This document shows positions 16,400 through 24,506 of a stretch of DNA of 45,532 bases, one piece after another. Under the pieces are notes generated by a model. It was not told where the DNA came from. It was given only the letters and a program-made list of their open reading frames with translations, and did no database searches. The DNA comes from CAZSGN01 sp964606415 (lineage in GTDB: Bacteria; Bacteroidota; Bacteroidia; Bacteroidales; JBBRXJ01), in NCBI GenBank assembly GCA_964606415.1, contig CAZSGN010000001.1, positions 1 through 45,532 on the forward strand, given 5' to 3'. Numbering within the stretch: the stretch's first letter is position 1; the number at the start of each line of letters is the position of its first letter. The translations under genes were made by a program, and so were the position numbers.

Positions 16400-17221
16400 G
16401 TGGAAAAAAATCATATTATTCTGGTACCGTGGGACTTCACTGAAGTTGCACAAAACGCATTAGAGCATGCCATTGTGTTTGCCAAAAGGACAAATAATGA
16501 TATTGCATTAGTTCATATCATCAAAAGTGAAAAAGATTCCGAGAAAGCTCAAAAAGACCTGGAAGAGGTAGCCAAAAAAAACCAGGAAAAATACCATGTT
16601 AATACAGAAGCCATTGTGCGCGAAGGCAGCATTTTCAACTCAATCAGCGAGGTTGCCACCGAGCTTGAAGCCAATTTGGTGATCATGGGAACCCACGGAA
16701 TCAGAGGAATGCAAAAACTCACAGGGAGTTGGGCGCTAAAAGTAATCATCAGTTCCGAGGTTCCATTTATCGTGGTTCAGGAAAAACCTCAAAATGTCGT
16801 TGAAAATATTGTTTTCCCTGTTGATTTCCGGAAGGAAACAAGGGAAAAACTAAATTGGGTGCACTATCTTTCCAAATACTACAAATGTAAAATTCATATT
16901 TTCAAAAGATCAGATCCTGCTCTGAGGAAAAGTATTGAAGGAAATATACAATTCGCTAAAAAATATCTCCAAAATCACCATATTGATTATGAGATCACTA
17001 CTGAAAAAGGCAAACAACCTTTTCCAGTTGAAACAATCAATTTCGCAAAACAAATCAACGCCGGGCTTATTCTTATTATGACAAGCAGAAACCTTGGCTT
17101 TGCTGATTATGTAATGGGCCCCGATGAACAATACATTATTGCAAACAGTGCTAAAATACCTGTTATGTGTGTCAACCCCAGACCAGTGAATATTTCCGGA
17201 GGTTTCCGGGCAAGTGGTTGA
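16400..17221 (+). CDS. Universal stress protein, tandem UspA domains
   Basis: The 273-residue cytoplasmic protein holds two UspA-like domains (about 1-137 and 140-262). The first has the start block HIILVPWDFTEVAQNALEHA and an ATP-loop-like MGTHGIRGMQKLTGS, which is one residue shorter between its glycines than the classical G-2x-G-9x-G(S/T) pattern. The second domain (IVFPVDFRKETREKL...) lacks that loop, so it probably does not bind ATP. The start is ATG with a promoter-like box 33 bases before it. It is monocistronic, closed by a strong hairpin terminator. Confidence 0.88.
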   Translation: MEKNHIILVPWDFTEVAQNALEHAIVFAKRTNNDIALVHIIKSEKDSEKAQKDLEEVAKKNQEKYHVNTEAIVREGSIFNSISEVATELEANLVIMGTHGIRGMQKLTGSWALKVIISSEVPFIVVQEKPQNVVENIVFPVDFRKETREKLNWVHYLSKYYKCKIHIFKRSDPALRKSIEGNIQFAKKYLQNHHIDYEITTEKGKQPFPVETINFAKQINAGLILIMTSRNLGFADYVMGPDEQYIIANSAKIPVMCVNPRPVNISGGFRASG

Positions 17222-17233
17222 TTTCACTCAATC
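17216..17233 (+). repeat. Partial REP-like repeat
   Basis: GTTGATTTCACTCAAT resembles the 3' half of the REP-like element at 64-90. It overlaps the usp stop codon, so the match may be partly coding chance. Confidence 0.3.
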
Positions 17234-17251
17234 AATATTATTCTCTATAAT

Positions 17252-17294
17252 CAAAAAACACAAGAATTGTCTTCAGTTCTTGTGTTTTTTGATT
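17252..17294 (+). terminator. Intrinsic terminator after usp
   Basis: AAAAACACAAGAA pairs with TTCTTGTGTTTTT around a 10-base loop, with A- and T-tracts on both sides, so it could work on either strand. Confidence 0.8.
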
Positions 17295-17412
17295 AATTAC
17301 CTACTTTTACTTTGACAAATTAGAAGTTTATAGAATATTATATCAAAATAATTTATTCAATGATGATTTTTTTTAAACGACACTCCGGCATTCAGGGATC
17401 TTTTGCTTCTTG

Positions 17413-17443
17413 TAGCTAAGTTGAGCGGTATGAGTGAAACGAA
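17413..17443 (+). repeat. Second dispersed repeat type, copy 1
   Basis: CTAAGTTGAGCGGTATGAGT and the following AAACGAAA recur with few changes at 24312-24342. Both copies are intergenic and in the same orientation. Confidence 0.5.
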
Positions 17444-17517
17444 ATAGCGCTTTATTTAGCCATAATCCCGCTTTTCAGCGGGGAAAAAAGAAGAAGATTT
17501 ATTTTGAAATGAAATCA

Positions 17518-17545
17518 TTTAATGTGTCAAAGTAGAACTACATAC
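17518..17545 (+). repeat. Promoter-proximal repeat TGTCAAAGTAGAACTA, copy 2
   Basis: It matches 8465-8492 at 26 of 28 positions and ends 10 bases before the rdgB start. An inverted related stretch (TACTTTGACAAATTA) lies at 17308-17322. Confidence 0.55.
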
Positions 17546-17555
17546 CATTTATTTT

Positions 17556-18155
17556 ATGGAACAAATTGTATTTGCTACCAATAATCAACATAAACTGAAA
17601 GAAATTCGCTCTCTCATCCGGCAAAAAATTGAAATACTCAGCCTGTCTGATATAGGTTTCACTGAATCAATCCCGGAAGAACAGCCAACCATTGAAGGAA
17701 ATTCTTCACAAAAAGCTTTCTATCTCTATCAAAAAACCGGATTCAACTGCTTCGCTGATGACACCGGCCTGGAGGTAGAAGCACTTGAAGGGGAGCCGGG
17801 CGTATACAGTGCGCGATTCGCAGCGTTAAAAAAAAATAAACCGGAATGGGCAGGCAAATCAGATAAAAATATAGATGTCTTGTTGGATCTAATGAGAAAT
17901 GAATCCAATCGGAAAGCCCGATTTAAAACAGTGATTACACTGATAAAAAACGGAATCCCTTTCTCTTTCGAAGGTATAATAAAAGGACAAATAATAACAG
18001 AAAGATCGGGTAAAGAAGGATTTGGCTATGACCCCATATTTATTCCTGAAGGATATAAAGTTACTTTTGCCGAAATGAATACAGAAGAAAAAAACAAAAT
18101 AAGTCACAGAGGAATAGCCATGCAAAAATTGGTTTCTCACCTCTTCAACTATTAA
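17556..18155 (+). CDS. rdgB: RdgB/HAM1 non-canonical purine NTP pyrophosphatase
   Basis: It hydrolyses dITP, XTP and related deaminated purine nucleotides to monophosphates, keeping them out of DNA and RNA. The 199-residue protein has the family blocks FATNNQHKLKEI (N-terminal substrate loop), FADDTGLEVEALEGEPGVYSARFA (catalytic Asp), GKEGFGYDPIFIPEGY and the closing ISHRGIAM. Length is standard. It has its own upstream region with repeat elements, and a REP-like repeat follows it. Confidence 0.95.
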   Translation: MEQIVFATNNQHKLKEIRSLIRQKIEILSLSDIGFTESIPEEQPTIEGNSSQKAFYLYQKTGFNCFADDTGLEVEALEGEPGVYSARFAALKKNKPEWAGKSDKNIDVLLDLMRNESNRKARFKTVITLIKNGIPFSFEGIIKGQIITERSGKEGFGYDPIFIPEGYKVTFAEMNTEEKNKISHRGIAMQKLVSHLFNY

Positions 18156-18237
18156 GCGTTTATCTATAAAATAATGCGTTTGCTCTATAATATGATCCAA
18201 ACTACACACGACCTAAGTAAAAAGCTTGTCCACTGCG

Positions 18238-18263
18238 TTGAAATCGCTCAATTTAGGTGTTAT
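18238..18263 (-). repeat. REP-like palindromic repeat, copy C
   Basis: On the minus strand it reads ATAACACCTAAATTGAGCGA followed by TTTCAA, sharing the AAATTGAGCGATT core with copies A and B. The right arm of the dyad (CTCAAT) is lost. Confidence 0.55.
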
Positions 18264-18337
18264 TAGTGATGTCATATAATTAATTTCGTTCTAGTGCGTT
18301 TTGTATAACATATTCACTGTTAACTATTATACACACA

Positions 18338-20644
18338 ATGAATAAACAGCTCTATTTCAAGAACATTTTCTTTTTTTATATTTTTCTTAGTACCTGTATG
18401 ATTTCCAATGGTCAATCAGCAATCGGAGAATGGCAAAACCATCTGCCCTTCAATAATATCAAACAGATTGTTGAAATCAAAGACAAAATATATGCATCCA
18501 CCCATGGCGGAGGCATTTTCTACCACAATAAAAAAGACAACAGCCTGCACCCACTAACCAAAGTAGAAGGATTAAATGATGTAGGAATCAGCACCTACAA
18601 TTATTACGATGACGCAAAAATATTAATGATTGGATACGAGAATGCCAATATTGACCTTATAACGGCAAAAGGGATCTATAATTTCCCGGATATCATGAAT
18701 AAAACATCTCTTCTTAATAAAACGATCTACGACATCTCTTTTTGGGGAGATTATGCTTATCTCTCCTGTGGCTTTGGTATCGTTGTCTTTGATTATGAAA
18801 AAAAAGAATTTAAAGAACAATATTATATTGGCGAAAACGGGCAAAGAATCAGTGTCTATGATCTTACGGCCGATGGAAAACATTTCTATGCAGCAACAGA
18901 AAATGGTCTTTTTAAAGCAGAAAAAAACAACACAAATCTTGTTGACTATCAAAACTGGCATAAAATTGTTTCGGGAATCCCCACAGGCAAATATACATCA
19001 ATAGAGAAAACTGATTCATTGATCATCGCCTGTCATCAAAATGAAAATCTTCCGGACAACATTGTTTTTTTAAAAAATAATAAATGGGATACATTATCCA
19101 CAGAAGAGTACATCAATTGTAAAAATATAACTTACTCACACAACAAAATCATTATTCAGTCCGACACCTTGATTAATATTTATAACCAACAATTGGATCT
19201 AATCACCAGTGACACCAATCACCGGATTAATGATGCAATTTATGATAAGGATGGGCAATTATGGTATGGGCATGAAAGCAAAGGGCTGTCTGTTGCAAAT
19301 GGAACAAAAAATAACATTTTTTTGAACGGTCCGGCTTACAACCAGAATATCGAGATTACTTCAATGGGCAGTACGGTCCTGGTAGCCGGAGACGTCATTC
19401 ATAAAGACAAAAATTATCTGAGAGGATATGGACTCTACCTCTACAGAAACGGAACATGGAAAAACTTCCTGTCACATCAGCCATTTCGGTCAAACTTCAG
19501 AAGTGTCGCTATTGACCCCCGGAATGAAACACATTTCTGGGGAGGTACCAGGGGATATGGTATCTCGGAATATAAAGACAACAAATTTGCTGAACATCAT
19601 GACAATCGAACAAGTGATATAGAATCAATTGCAGGTAATCCCTGGTATTTCAGTCGAGTAGAGGCGCTCAAATATGATCAGAGAAACAACCTGTGGTTTA
19701 CCGTTGACAGGGTTGAGAATCCTTTGTATGTATTTAAAAATAATAAAGAACTAATAAAATTCACATCACTGGATTATACTAAATTCGACAATCAAGAATT
19801 CGGCGATCTTGCCACCCAGGGCAACCATGTATGGTTGTTAATGAACCTAAACGACATTGGCATTTATGCCCTCAACCATAAAGGGACTATTGATGACGAG
19901 AATGATGATGAAGAGAAGTTCTTCAGCGTCTTCAATCAGGATGATAAAAAATTTGATGTATTAAATTGCATGACCACTGACCTGGACGGCAACATATGGA
20001 TAGGCACAGGCGAAGGTCCTGTTGTCTATTATAATCCTGATGATGTACACCATGATGATGATTATAAAGGATACCAAATAAAAATACCCCGTAATGACGG
20101 TTCGGGACTGGCGGATTATATGCTTGGAACAGAATCCATCAACTCAATTGCAGTAGATGGTGCTAACAGGAAATGGTTTGGCACGGAAGGATCGGGGGTA
20201 TACCTGTTTTCTGCAGACGGAAATGAACAACTACATCACTTTGACAAGGAAAACAGCCCTCTCCTTTCAAATCATATCAGAGATATCGGCATCAATGAAG
20301 AAAGCGGGGAAGTATTTTTTGGAACCGATAAAGGAATGGTTTCTTTCCGCGGAGATGCAACCAAAGCATATGATGATTTTGAAAACGTATATGCATATCC
20401 CAATCCTGTAAGATCGGATTACGACGGTTTAATTACTATAACAGGTCTTGCAAATGGCACAAACGTTAAAATTACTGATCTAGCAGGTCAAATTGTCTAC
20501 GAGCAAGATGCGATTGGGGGCCAGGTTAGTTGGGATGCTACCAATCCCGCCAATGAACGCATTCATTCTGGCATTTACCAGGTATATTGTGCAACCAAAA
20601 ACGGAGCCAAACACCTTACAACAAAAATTTTGTTTATCCAATAA
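18338..20644 (+). CDS. porZ: PorZ, T9SS attachment-complex beta-propeller protein
   Basis: The 768-residue secreted protein has a signal peptide (about 1-26, ending NGQS) and repeated beta-propeller blades. The N-terminal block AIGEWQNHLPFNNIKQI and the CGFGIVVFDYEKKEFKEQYYIG block match PorZ. The C-terminal 85 residues (VYAYPNPVRSDYDG...GIYQVYCATKNG...KILFIQ) are a type A T9SS sorting-like domain. In Porphyromonas, PorZ works at the cell surface with PorU, PorV and PorQ and helps link cargo to anionic LPS. Length is close to the known PorZ (about 770). It lies 5 bases before recO. The main alternative is a generic two-component-regulator propeller protein, which I consider less likely. Confidence 0.85.
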   Translation: MNKQLYFKNIFFFYIFLSTCMISNGQSAIGEWQNHLPFNNIKQIVEIKDKIYASTHGGGIFYHNKKDNSLHPLTKVEGLNDVGISTYNYYDDAKILMIGYENANIDLITAKGIYNFPDIMNKTSLLNKTIYDISFWGDYAYLSCGFGIVVFDYEKKEFKEQYYIGENGQRISVYDLTADGKHFYAATENGLFKAEKNNTNLVDYQNWHKIVSGIPTGKYTSIEKTDSLIIACHQNENLPDNIVFLKNNKWDTLSTEEYINCKNITYSHNKIIIQSDTLINIYNQQLDLITSDTNHRINDAIYDKDGQLWYGHESKGLSVANGTKNNIFLNGPAYNQNIEITSMGSTVLVAGDVIHKDKNYLRGYGLYLYRNGTWKNFLSHQPFRSNFRSVAIDPRNETHFWGGTRGYGISEYKDNKFAEHHDNRTSDIESIAGNPWYFSRVEALKYDQRNNLWFTVDRVENPLYVFKNNKELIKFTSLDYTKFDNQEFGDLATQGNHVWLLMNLNDIGIYALNHKGTIDDENDDEEKFFSVFNQDDKKFDVLNCMTTDLDGNIWIGTGEGPVVYYNPDDVHHDDDYKGYQIKIPRNDGSGLADYMLGTESINSIAVDGANRKWFGTEGSGVYLFSADGNEQLHHFDKENSPLLSNHIRDIGINEESGEVFFGTDKGMVSFRGDATKAYDDFENVYAYPNPVRSDYDGLITITGLANGTNVKITDLAGQIVYEQDAIGGQVSWDATNPANERIHSGIYQVYCATKNGAKHLTTKILFIQ

Positions 20645-20649
20645 CAAAA

Positions 20650-21378
20650 ATGGACCAAAAAACAACAGGTTTTATATTAAGAAAAGTCCAATACAGTGAT
20701 TCCTCTCACATCATTAATGCCTACACATTAGATAAAGGCAGACAAGACTACTTCCTCCGAAAACAAAAATCACGCAGAAACCGGGCCCTCACCCATCTTA
20801 TCAGTCCATTAAATCAACTTGAATTTGACATTGATGCCAGGCCCAAAAGACAAATACAATCTATTAAAGATATACGCCTTAAAAAACATGCGCTTTATAT
20901 GGACCAAAGTCCGGCAAAAAGCGCCATAATCTTTTTTATGTCAGAAGTCTTATATCGATCCCTGAGAGAAGAAGAAGAAAATCCGGACACCTATCGCTTT
21001 ATTGAGCATACCATTTTATTGCTCAACCAGATAGAAAAAGGCTTTCAAATGTTTCCTCTCATTTTTATCACGCTACTGACCCGTTACCTGGGTTTTACTC
21101 CACTGCTTTCTCAAAAAGATAAAAAAGAAACTCCGGGATACTTCAACCTTTATTCAGGCCTGTTTGAAAAAAAAATGTCACCAAATGAATCGATGGGACT
21201 TAAAGAGTCCCAGTTACTTAATGATATTCTTGAAAATGGGTTTCACATTACAAGTACCTATTACCATAAAAAAACACGTGAAAATTTTCTGGATAACATG
21301 CTTCTTTATTATAAGACCCATCTTGAAGGGATTAAACACTTTAAATCAGTTGATGTATTGAGAGAAATATTCGCTTAA
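20650..21378 (+). CDS. recO: DNA repair protein RecO
   Basis: RecO anneals single strands and, with RecR, loads RecA in gap repair. The 242-residue protein starts with an OB-fold (TGFILRKVQYSDSSHIINAYTLDKGRQDYF) and continues with the helical domain (FMSEVLYRSLREEEENPDTYRFIEHTILLL, then FPLIFITLLTRYLGFTP). This is the Bacteroidota form, without an obvious zinc-binding cysteine cluster. I placed the start at 20650, 5 bases after porZ, rather than at an in-frame upstream Met inside porZ, because the family begins just before the OB-fold. Cotranscription with porZ is likely. Confidence 0.9.
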   Translation: MDQKTTGFILRKVQYSDSSHIINAYTLDKGRQDYFLRKQKSRRNRALTHLISPLNQLEFDIDARPKRQIQSIKDIRLKKHALYMDQSPAKSAIIFFMSEVLYRSLREEEENPDTYRFIEHTILLLNQIEKGFQMFPLIFITLLTRYLGFTPLLSQKDKKETPGYFNLYSGLFEKKMSPNESMGLKESQLLNDILENGFHITSTYYHKKTRENFLDNMLLYYKTHLEGIKHFKSVDVLREIFA

Positions 21379-21399
21379 AAATGAAATATCTATAAATAA

Positions 21400-21430
21400 T
21401 TGTTGTTTTTTTATTTTTATCTTAAATTTG
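21400..21430 (+). promoter_or_regulatory. Bacteroidota-type promoter for the yceD-rpmF-plsX-fabH cluster
   Basis: TAAATTTG (21423-21430) is an exact TAnnTTTG -7 box, and TTGTTG (21400-21405) lies 17 bases before it as a -33 element. The yceD-like ATG is 22 bases downstream. Confidence 0.65.
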
Positions 21431-21451
21431 TGTCCTCAATTTTGAGGGGGA

Positions 21452-21976
21452 ATGGCTTTGAATAAAATGGTCGAAAATATAATTCCAATACAAGGCCTTG
21501 GCCTTGGAGAGCATATTTATTATCACAAAATTGACAACAAGTTCTTTGAACAATTTCCAGAATCAGAAATTCAAAAGGGTGATTTATCACTAGAAATAAA
21601 AGTTGTTAAAAACAATAACTTTTATTCTTTTGAAGTTCTAATCGAAGGTACAGTTGAGACGTTTTGTGACAGGTGTCTTGAGTTTTTTAACCTGGCTATT
21701 AAATCGAATAATCAATTTATTGTCAAATACAGCCAGGAAGGAACCCTTGATGAAGATGACATCATCATGATTCCACCGGAGACCAACCATTTTGACCTGT
21801 CTCCTCATATTTATGACTTTATTCATCTGGCTCTTCCTTATAAAAAAGTTCACCCACATCAAAAAGATTGTAACCAGGAAACGCTCCGGAAATTAAATGA
21901 ACATCAAAAGAAAGAAGAATCTGACCCCAGATGGAATCAATTAAAAAGATTATTTAATAACACTAATAATAACTAA
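21452..21976 (+). CDS. YceD/DUF177 family protein
   Basis: The 174-residue protein belongs to the YceD (DUF177) family, found beside rpmF in most bacteria and linked to 23S rRNA accumulation in E. coli and plants. The conserved cysteine pair lies in FCDRCLEFF, and the C-terminal half has the family pattern (EDDIIMIPPETNHFDLSPHIYDFIHLALPYKKVHP). An alternative start is the Met at 21467 (MVENIIPIQG). It ends one base before rpmF. Confidence 0.87.
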   Translation: MALNKMVENIIPIQGLGLGEHIYYHKIDNKFFEQFPESEIQKGDLSLEIKVVKNNNFYSFEVLIEGTVETFCDRCLEFFNLAIKSNNQFIVKYSQEGTLDEDDIIMIPPETNHFDLSPHIYDFIHLALPYKKVHPHQKDCNQETLRKLNEHQKKEESDPRWNQLKRLFNNTNNN

Positions 21977-21977
21977 A

Positions 21978-22163
21978 ATGGCACATCCAAAAAGAAAAAC
22001 ATCAAAACAAAGAAAACATAAAAGGCGGACACACATAAAAGCAACTGCGCCTGCTCTTACAACATGTCAAAATTGTAACGCCACAGTTGAATTGCACAGG
22101 GTTTGCCCCGAGTGTGGCCACTACAAAGGCAGGCTTGCTATTGAGAAAAATATGGCTATTTAA
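21978..22163 (+). CDS. rpmF: Ribosomal protein L32
   Basis: This small 50S protein lies near the peptide exit tunnel. The 61 residues have the very basic N-terminus MAHPKRKTSKQRKHKRRTH and four cysteines (CQNC...CPEC) for zinc, so it is the zinc-binding form. It sits between the YceD gene and plsX, the classic order linking ribosome and lipid synthesis. Confidence 0.96.
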   Translation: MAHPKRKTSKQRKHKRRTHIKATAPALTTCQNCNATVELHRVCPECGHYKGRLAIEKNMAI

Positions 22164-22193
22164 TTAAGCAATTCATTAAGGAATAACTGCCTT

Positions 22194-23126
22194 ATGAATA
22201 TTGGCATAGATGTAATGGGCGGCGATCATGCCCCCAAAAGCACAATAGAAGGAGCTTTATTGGCACTTAACGCCCTGCCCCAGGATGTTAGCCTGTCATT
22301 AATTGGCGATGAAAATAAGATCACCCCTCTTCTTAACCAATCGCTTCCCCGCATCAATATTATTCATACCGAAGATATTATTGAGATGGGCGAGAATCCT
22401 GTTAAAGCCATGTCAAATAAACCCCGGTCTAGTATTAGCATAGGATTTAATTTGTTGGAAAAGGGGGAGATTGATGGTTTCGCCAGTGCAGGCAACACAG
22501 GCGCTATGCTTATAGGTGCTATGTATTCGATCAAATCGATCCCGGGCATCATCCGTCCCGTTATAACTGCAACAATCCCTCAGGAGACAGGCCCACCCAA
22601 AATTCTTCTGGACGTTGGTATTAATCCGGATTGTAAACCGGATGTCCTTTACCAATGGGCCATTCTTGGCTCACTATATGCACGGGATGTTCATAACATA
22701 GAAAATCCAGATGTTGGACTACTAAATATTGGCTCAGAGGAAGAAAAAGGAAATTTGCTCACTAAAAACACTTTTCAGCTAATGAAAGGGACAAAAGATT
22801 TTCGCTTTACCGGGAATGTAGAAGGAGATGACATATTTGCACCAGATAAAGCAGATGTAATTGTATGTGACGGATTTGTCGGAAATATTGTTCTTAAACA
22901 AGCAGAAGCCTTTTATGCCTTGATCAAAAGACGTAAAAAATCTGATGACTTTATTGAACGTTTTAATTTTGAAAACTATGGCGGAACACCCGTCTTAGGG
23001 GTCAATAAAAGTGTTATTATAGGTCATGGGATATCAAATGGTATTGCCATTAAAAATATGATCTTATTGACAAAAGAAGTAGCAGAAGCTAACCTTGCAG
23101 AAAAAATAAGAAAAGCTTTTAACTAA
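22194..23126 (+). CDS. plsX: Phosphate acyltransferase PlsX
   Basis: PlsX makes acyl-phosphate from acyl-ACP, the acyl donor for PlsY in phospholipid synthesis; it is a peripheral membrane enzyme. The 310 residues show the family start block IGIDVMGGDHAPKSTIEGAL, then SIGFNLLEKGEIDGFASAGNTGAML, and DVIVCDGFVGNIVLKQAEA near the C-terminus. It lies 30 bases after rpmF, with fabH downstream. Confidence 0.95.
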   Translation: MNIGIDVMGGDHAPKSTIEGALLALNALPQDVSLSLIGDENKITPLLNQSLPRINIIHTEDIIEMGENPVKAMSNKPRSSISIGFNLLEKGEIDGFASAGNTGAMLIGAMYSIKSIPGIIRPVITATIPQETGPPKILLDVGINPDCKPDVLYQWAILGSLYARDVHNIENPDVGLLNIGSEEEKGNLLTKNTFQLMKGTKDFRFTGNVEGDDIFAPDKADVIVCDGFVGNIVLKQAEAFYALIKRRKKSDDFIERFNFENYGGTPVLGVNKSVIIGHGISNGIAIKNMILLTKEVAEANLAEKIRKAFN

Positions 23127-23242
23127 TTTTTTCAAATATCAACCACAAAATAATCCATGCCAGGTATAACATCCATGAAATAAACACACATTTTGATGAG
23201 CATTTCTGGATTTATAATATGCCGTGAAACTGGTTTTGAGAA

Positions 23243-23285
23243 TCATGACAAGCTCCATTCCGCCTCTGGCGGGGACCGGTCATGA
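23243..23285 (+). repeat. Nested hairpin upstream of fabH
   Basis: An inner CCGCC/GGCGG stem (23260-23272) is enclosed by TCATGAC (23243-23249) and GTCATGA (23279-23285). It ends 25 bases before the fabH ATG and has no T-tract, so it is not a standard terminator. Confidence 0.5.
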
Positions 23286-23310
23286 CCATTAAAAATTAAA
23301 AGATGAAAAG

Positions 23311-24303
23311 ATGAAAAGAGCTGTCATTACAGGCGTTGAGGGATATGTCCCGGATTATATCCTGACAAATGAGGAATTAAGCCGCATGGTAGATACCAGT
23401 GACGAATGGATTATGCAACGCATTGGCATTAAAGAACGCAGGATATTAAAAGAAAAAAATAAAGCCACATCTGATTTGGCTGCTCCTGCTGTAAATAAAT
23501 TACTAAAGAAAAAAAATATTGCTCCCTCCGAGATCGATTTAGTGATCTGTGCAACTGTTACAGCAGATATGCATTTTCCTGCTACCGCAAATATCATCAG
23601 TGATAAAACAGGAATAACAAATGCTTTTAGCTTTGACCTGAACGCTGCATGCTCCGGCTTTGTTTATGCTTTGATAAATGCCGCACAATTTGTGCAATGC
23701 GGAAGATATAAAAAAGTTTTAGTAATTGGAGCCGATAAAATGTCTTCTATTGTTGATTATACAGACCGTTCAACTTGCCCCATTTTTGGAGATGGCGCCG
23801 GTGTTGTTCTGCTGGAACCCACCGAAGAAGATAATATAGGTATTATTGACCATATTTTCGGTGTTGATGGCTCTGGCAGAGAGTATCTTCACCAAAAGGC
23901 CGGTGGTTCATTAAACCCAGCCTCATACGAAACCATTGATGCCAAAGAACATTTCATCTACCAGGAAGGACAACCTGTTTTCCGTTTTGCCACAACCAAA
24001 ATGGCAGACACTTCCGTTGAAATTATGGAACGTAATAATTTAAGTGCCGAAAACCTGAAATATTTGGTTCCTCATCAAGCCAATATCCGCATCATTGAAG
24101 CTACTGCAAAAAGAATGGGACTGGCAAAAGAGAAGGTCATGATTAATATTCAGCGTTACGGTAACACAACTGCTGCGACTATTCCTCTTTGTCTGTGGGA
24201 ATGGGAGAAAGAACTCAATAAAGGAGACAACATTATATTATCCGCATTTGGTGGCGGATTTACCTGGGGGTCAATATACCTTAAATGGGGATATAACTCC
24301 TGA
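23311..24303 (+). CDS. fabH: 3-oxoacyl-ACP synthase III (FabH)
   Basis: FabH condenses acetyl-CoA or a short branched acyl-CoA with malonyl-ACP to start fatty acid synthesis. The 330-residue thiolase-fold protein keeps the full triad: Cys114 in NAACSGFVYA, His255 in VPHQANIRI and Asn285 in RYGNTTAATIP. The closing GGGFTWGSIYLKW is typical. The ATG at 23311 is preceded by another ATG a few bases earlier that is out of frame and stops at once. The 184-base gap to plsX carries a nested hairpin. Confidence 0.96.
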   Translation: MKRAVITGVEGYVPDYILTNEELSRMVDTSDEWIMQRIGIKERRILKEKNKATSDLAAPAVNKLLKKKNIAPSEIDLVICATVTADMHFPATANIISDKTGITNAFSFDLNAACSGFVYALINAAQFVQCGRYKKVLVIGADKMSSIVDYTDRSTCPIFGDGAGVVLLEPTEEDNIGIIDHIFGVDGSGREYLHQKAGGSLNPASYETIDAKEHFIYQEGQPVFRFATTKMADTSVEIMERNNLSAENLKYLVPHQANIRIIEATAKRMGLAKEKVMINIQRYGNTTAATIPLCLWEWEKELNKGDNIILSAFGGGFTWGSIYLKWGYNS

Positions 24304-24311
24304 TTATATAT

Positions 24312-24342
24312 TCTAAGTTGAATGGTATGAGTAAAGCGAAAG
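24312..24342 (+). repeat. Second dispersed repeat type, copy 2
   Basis: CTAAGTTGAATGGTATGAGT, followed by AAAGCGAAA, repeats the element at 17413-17443 with few changes. Confidence 0.5.
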
Positions 24343-24404
24343 CCTTACATCTTCGAAGTCCCCTAAAAAAATCGAGGCAGGCTGTTTAAGTAATTCCTGA
24401 TAAG

Positions 24405-24423
24405 AATCTCTCAATTTGGGTTA
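24405..24423 (-). repeat. REP-like palindromic repeat, copy D
   Basis: On the minus strand it reads TAACCCAAATTGAGAGATT, matching the 5' part of copies A and B. Confidence 0.55.
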
Positions 24424-24463
24424 TTTTATTCGTATCAGTTCCTGCCAAAAGATATTTTTTGGC

Positions 24464-24471
24464 TATATTTG
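24464..24471 (+). promoter_or_regulatory. -7 box before the bactofilin/ATP synthase operon
   Basis: TATATTTG is an exact TAnnTTTG, 35 bases before the bactofilin ATG. The -33 element is not clear. Confidence 0.5.
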
Positions 24472-24506
24472 TTAATTATTCAACATAGCAGAAATTTATT
24501 TGAACT

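Larger units (their letters stand above)
17222..17555. other. Intergenic region rich in repeats
   Basis: The 334 bases contain the usp terminator (17252-17294), a TACTTTTAC/TTTGACA stretch (17302-17325), a second-type repeat (17413-17443), a hairpin CCCGCT/AGCGGG (17467-17482) and the repeat at 17518-17545. No ORF is supported. Confidence 0.55.

Noticed and set aside
17222..17555. Remnant insertion sequence
   Set aside because: Several repeats and hairpins are present but no transposase fragment and no paired terminal repeats around them.
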